15,616 nucleotides of DNA from contig CAYGZC010000361.1 of the NCBI GenBank assembly GCA_964354225.1, positions 1-15,616 of the forward strand, written 5' to 3'. Positions within the stretch are counted from its first letter, which is position 1. Each line of letters opens with the position of its first letter. The notes under the pieces were generated by a model that did no database searches, had not been told where the DNA came from, and worked only from the letters and a program-made list of their open reading frames with translations. Below, piece after piece: positions 13,270 through 15,616 of this stretch. The position numbers were made by a program, and so were the translations under genes. This stretch comes from CAYGZC01 sp964354225. Lineage in GTDB: Bacteria > Bacteroidota > Ignavibacteria > UBA10030 > SZUA-254.

Positions 13270-15616
13270 CTATTTGATGAGAATCATTTTCTTCACACTT
13301 GTAAAGCCAGCGGTTGAAATTCCTTCTTCCTCATCCACGATCGGTTCGGCGATTAATCTATAGAAATACACACCCGACGCAATATCACCTGCCTTGAAAT
13401 CATACGATTGCATCCCTTCATCTAACATCTCATTATCGATCAATGTTGCCACCTCCTGACCGAGCATATTGTAAACCTTCAGGGTTACAAACGATTGCAT
13501 CGGCACATCGAATTCGATAGTCGTTAAAGGATTGAATGGATTTGGATAATTTTGATAGAGCGCATATGCCAACGGTTCCTGAGATATCGGATTATCCATC
13601 GGAATAATCACGGCAGGTATTACATGCGGATTAGGTATCAGATATGGTACATCCCCTAACCTTGTGACACCTTTTAAGTACAAGGTTTCCGCAAAGCAAA
13701 AAGTATCCACTCTGCCTTCAAAAGCTTTGTTGATATTCTCAATTGTCTGTGCAAGATTTGTAAAGACAGGTGCTGCCGCAAAATCCCTCTTACCTGTTGT
13801 GGAATTGTATTGACCCATCATAACGGAATCTCCAATGTTAGCAATTTCTTTGATCATCTTGTCGTTTAATGGATTGCTTGATCCATCGTTGTAGATCAAT
13901 TCACCAAAGCCGCGTGGAGTTTTACCCATCGCACTTGCAGTAATACCCAGTTTCAAAGCGACCATATCCGCCAACAACACATTGTTGTACCTTGTTGGAG
14001 GTAATGAACTCTGCTTACCTTTAATTACACGTGTATTTATGAATACATCGAAGCCATGTGCTGTTACGGAATGCATTTGCATCGTTCTTGTTACAATGAG
14101 TGTTCTTAATACATCACTGTACTTACTCGATTGTAGCCAGCCATAGTATCTGCTGCTATCTATTGTCACCTTCCTATTCTTACCGATGACCATTCCATAT
14201 AATCCCCAACCGGTTTTTGGATAAAATGTTTCGTAGAGTGCATTAACACGATTCGGCATGGGAAGACAGAATGTTTTCTTTGTGAAAAGCGCATCTCGCT
14301 TATCTTTACCTATCTTCACGTTATTACGAGTCCAGTAGTACTTTGATACTTTTTGATTCCTTCCATTCTTAGCCCATCCATACACCATCACTATATCGCC
14401 TTTGTTGAGTGCGGGTGAAAATCCTTTGAAGTCCCACTTCTTCAAATATTTATCACCTAACATATTAGTAATAGTCGAAGGGGGTTCTGTGTAAAATGGG
14501 AGTGTTGTATCGATAGTACTCAGGAATTCCATGTGAAGATCGGTAATGTTCATTGAATCGATAAAAAGTTTGATAACAAAATCGATCTTATTTGGTTTAC
14601 GCAACACATACTTATTAATCCTACCTTTATTATCCCTATCTTTAGCAAGACTGTCGGGCATGAATGATCGATACATCGTTGTATCACCGACATTATGATA
14701 CATTATATTTGATACGCTGCTTGCAAAGTTAGCAGTTCCGCTATAAACAGCAGTGATCTGATGCATTCCAACACTCAAGCTTGATGTTGAATAAATAGCA
14801 ACACCTGTTTGATCAATGGGTAATGAACTACCAAGATTGATAAGACCATCTTTGAATTGCACAGTTCCACCATCGGGTACGGAGCCAAAAACACTATCTT
14901 TAAATGTCACCATATCACCTTGATGTGAAGAACCGGCAGAAGCAGTAAGTATGCTTGTTGTTGCTTTTTGCCCAACTAACTGCGCTATCTGGTTAGATGT
15001 GCTTCCCGCAAAGTTACTCGTTCCACTATAATCTGCTGTGATGTTATGTGTTCCAGCTGTAAATGCTGATGTGGTGTATGTAGCTACACCATTCCCATTA
15101 ATAGACACTGGTGTACCTAAATTAATTCCTCCATCCTTGAATTGCACCGTTCCACCATCCGGTACAGAGCCGTATACACTATCCTTGAACGTTACAGATT
15201 GTCCAAATGTGGATGGATTCACTGATGATGTCAGCACACTTGTTGTTGCTTTTAGCCCAACTATTTGTGCTACCTGGTTAGATGTGCTTCCTTCAAAGTT
15301 GCTCGTTCCACTATACTCTGCCGTGATGTTATGTGTTCCAGTTGTAAATGCTGATGTCGTGTATGTAGCTACACCGTTCCCATTAATAGACACTGGTGTA
15401 CCTAAATTAATTCCTCCATCTTTGAATTGCACCGTTCCACCATCCGGTACAGAGCCGTATACACTATCCTTGAACGTTACAGATTGTCCAAATGTGGATG
15501 GATTCACTGATGATGTCAGCACACTTGTTGTGGCTTTCTTATTTACCACTTGTGCAATTTGATTTGATGTGCTTCCCGCAAAGTTACTCGTTCCACTATA
15601 CTCTGCTGTGATGTTA
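13270..15616 (-). CDS. Secreted Ig-like-repeat protein with T9SS sorting domain, 5' end beyond window (gene E)
   Basis: The frame is open to the right edge. The GTG at 15549 is internal, because the 22 codons before it continue the repeat (AEYSGTSNFAG), so the true start lies outside. Numbering from that GTG, residues 5-99 and 100-194 are two nearly identical Ig-like domains of the bacterial Big_3_5 type (NPSTFGQSVTFKDSV, PDGGTVQFKDG, YSGTSNF). Residues 195-288 are a third, diverged copy. Residues 292-645 are an unnamed domain shared with gene A (RDNKGR, LPMPN, DSSRYYGW, SLPP, ASAMGKTPRGFGELI, INKAFEG). Residues 663-759 are a T9SS type A sorting domain (NYPNPFNPLTTIEF, GVYFYRL, KKMILIK), nearly identical in DNA to that of gene A. 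The protein is probably a surface stalk carrying the shared domain near its C-terminal anchor. The number of repeats upstream cannot be judged here. Confidence 0.92.
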   Translation of the reverse strand, partial: NITAEYSGTSNFAGSTSNQIAQVVNKKATTSVLTSSVNPSTFGQSVTFKDSVYGSVPDGGTVQFKDGGINLGTPVSINGNGVATYTTSAFTTGTHNITAEYSGTSNFEGSTSNQVAQIVGLKATTSVLTSSVNPSTFGQSVTFKDSVYGSVPDGGTVQFKDGGINLGTPVSINGNGVATYTTSAFTAGTHNITADYSGTSNFAGSTSNQIAQLVGQKATTSILTASAGSSHQGDMVTFKDSVFGSVPDGGTVQFKDGLINLGSSLPIDQTGVAIYSTSSLSVGMHQITAVYSGTANFASSVSNIMYHNVGDTTMYRSFMPDSLAKDRDNKGRINKYVLRKPNKIDFVIKLFIDSMNITDLHMEFLSTIDTTLPFYTEPPSTITNMLGDKYLKKWDFKGFSPALNKGDIVMVYGWAKNGRNQKVSKYYWTRNNVKIGKDKRDALFTKKTFCLPMPNRVNALYETFYPKTGWGLYGMVIGKNRKVTIDSSRYYGWLQSSKYSDVLRTLIVTRTMQMHSVTAHGFDVFINTRVIKGKQSSLPPTRYNNVLLADMVALKLGITASAMGKTPRGFGELIYNDGSSNPLNDKMIKEIANIGDSVMMGQYNSTTGKRDFAAAPVFTNLAQTIENINKAFEGRVDTFCFAETLYLKGVTRLGDVPYLIPNPHVIPAVIIPMDNPISQEPLAYALYQNYPNPFNPLTTIEFDVPMQSFVTLKVYNMLGQEVATLIDNEMLDEGMQSYDFKAGDIASGVYFYRLIAEPIVDEEEGISTAGFTSVKKMILIK
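13484..13560 (-). repeat. 77-bp exact dispersed repeat, copy 2 (in gene E sorting domain)
   Basis: Identical to 1673-1749 in gene A, 11.8 kb away in the same orientation. It encodes the same conserved first strands of the T9SS sorting domain. The identity ends abruptly on the 5' side of the coding strand, where the linkers before NYPNPFNP differ. That pattern suits conversion or module exchange. Confidence 0.95.
14686..15616 (-). repeat. Tandem 285-bp repeats encoding Ig-like domains
   Basis: The motif GTGATGTTA recurs on the plus strand at 15038, 15323 and 15608, exactly 285 bp (95 codons) apart. Units 14968-15252 and 15253-15537 are nearly identical, including about 110 bp without a difference from roughly 15137 onward. 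A third unit (14686-14967, 94 codons) is diverged, and a further unit is cut by the right edge. In-frame homogenised units allow copy number change without frameshift. Confidence 0.95.

Noticed and set aside
13270..15549. GTG at 15549 as the start of gene E
   Set aside because: The 22 codons before it are open and continue the Ig-like repeat in frame, so the GTG is an internal valine and the gene extends past the window.
15038..15562. Open plus-strand frame of 174 codons opposite the Ig-like repeats
   Set aside because: It is the antisense shadow of the 285-bp repeats. It repeats itself with the same period, has no export or domain features, and the minus-strand frame encodes recognisable domains that continue beyond it.
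14686..15616. Tandem repeats considered as a CRISPR array
   Set aside because: The units are 285 bp, contiguous and coding, with no short repeat and unique spacer alternation.

Overview
All recognisable genes lie on the minus strand. The window holds the 5' three quarters of an aspartyl-tRNA synthetase gene at the left edge, then five consecutive genes for large secreted multidomain proteins. Four of the five end in a type IX secretion system (T9SS) C-terminal sorting domain: an NYPNPFNPxTxI-type motif about 90 to 100 residues from the end, a GxYxYxL-like strand, and a terminal KKMxLxK. This motif, the beta-sandwich modules and the moderate to low G+C point to the FCB group (Bacteroidota/Chlorobi relatives), most likely Ignavibacteria or a nearby lineage. 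The lineage is an inference from motifs; no rRNA is present.

Layout in transcription order, right to left. (E) 13270-15616, a protein cut by the right edge: tandem Ig-like repeats of exactly 285 bp, a conserved unnamed domain, and a sorting domain. Then 438 bp of AT-rich DNA with a long hairpin and a possible 14-codon leader ORF. (D) 7462-12831, 1789 residues: BNR-like propeller, two parallel beta-helices, an Ig-like domain, a GWNLxS pair, two copies of a proline-rich beta module, and a sorting domain. A GC-rich hairpin separates D from (C) 5695-7401, 568 residues, which carries two copies of the same module, a GWNLxS pair and a sorting domain. (B) 4637-5674, 345 residues: one copy of the module, then a dockerin-like tail and no sorting domain. 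(A) 1459-4596, 1045 residues: a cohesin-like N-terminal region, four SdrD-B-like repeats, the same unnamed domain as E, and a sorting domain nearly identical in DNA to that of E. A perfect 12-bp stem with a T-rich tail ends the C-B-A run. (F) aspS, 1-1331, cut by the left edge.

The main signal is a neighbourhood of exported proteins built from a small shared kit of modules. One unnamed domain of about 340 residues is shared by A and E. One unnamed module of about 140 residues occurs three times clearly (B, C, D) and twice in a divergent PPPPP form (C, D). C, B and A are tightly spaced and probably co-transcribed. D has the only strong Shine-Dalgarno sequence among the gene starts. The proteins are probably displayed on or released from the cell surface. 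No catalytic residues are evident in the five exoproteins, so structural, adhesive or glycan-binding roles are more likely than a defined enzymatic pathway, but this is inference.
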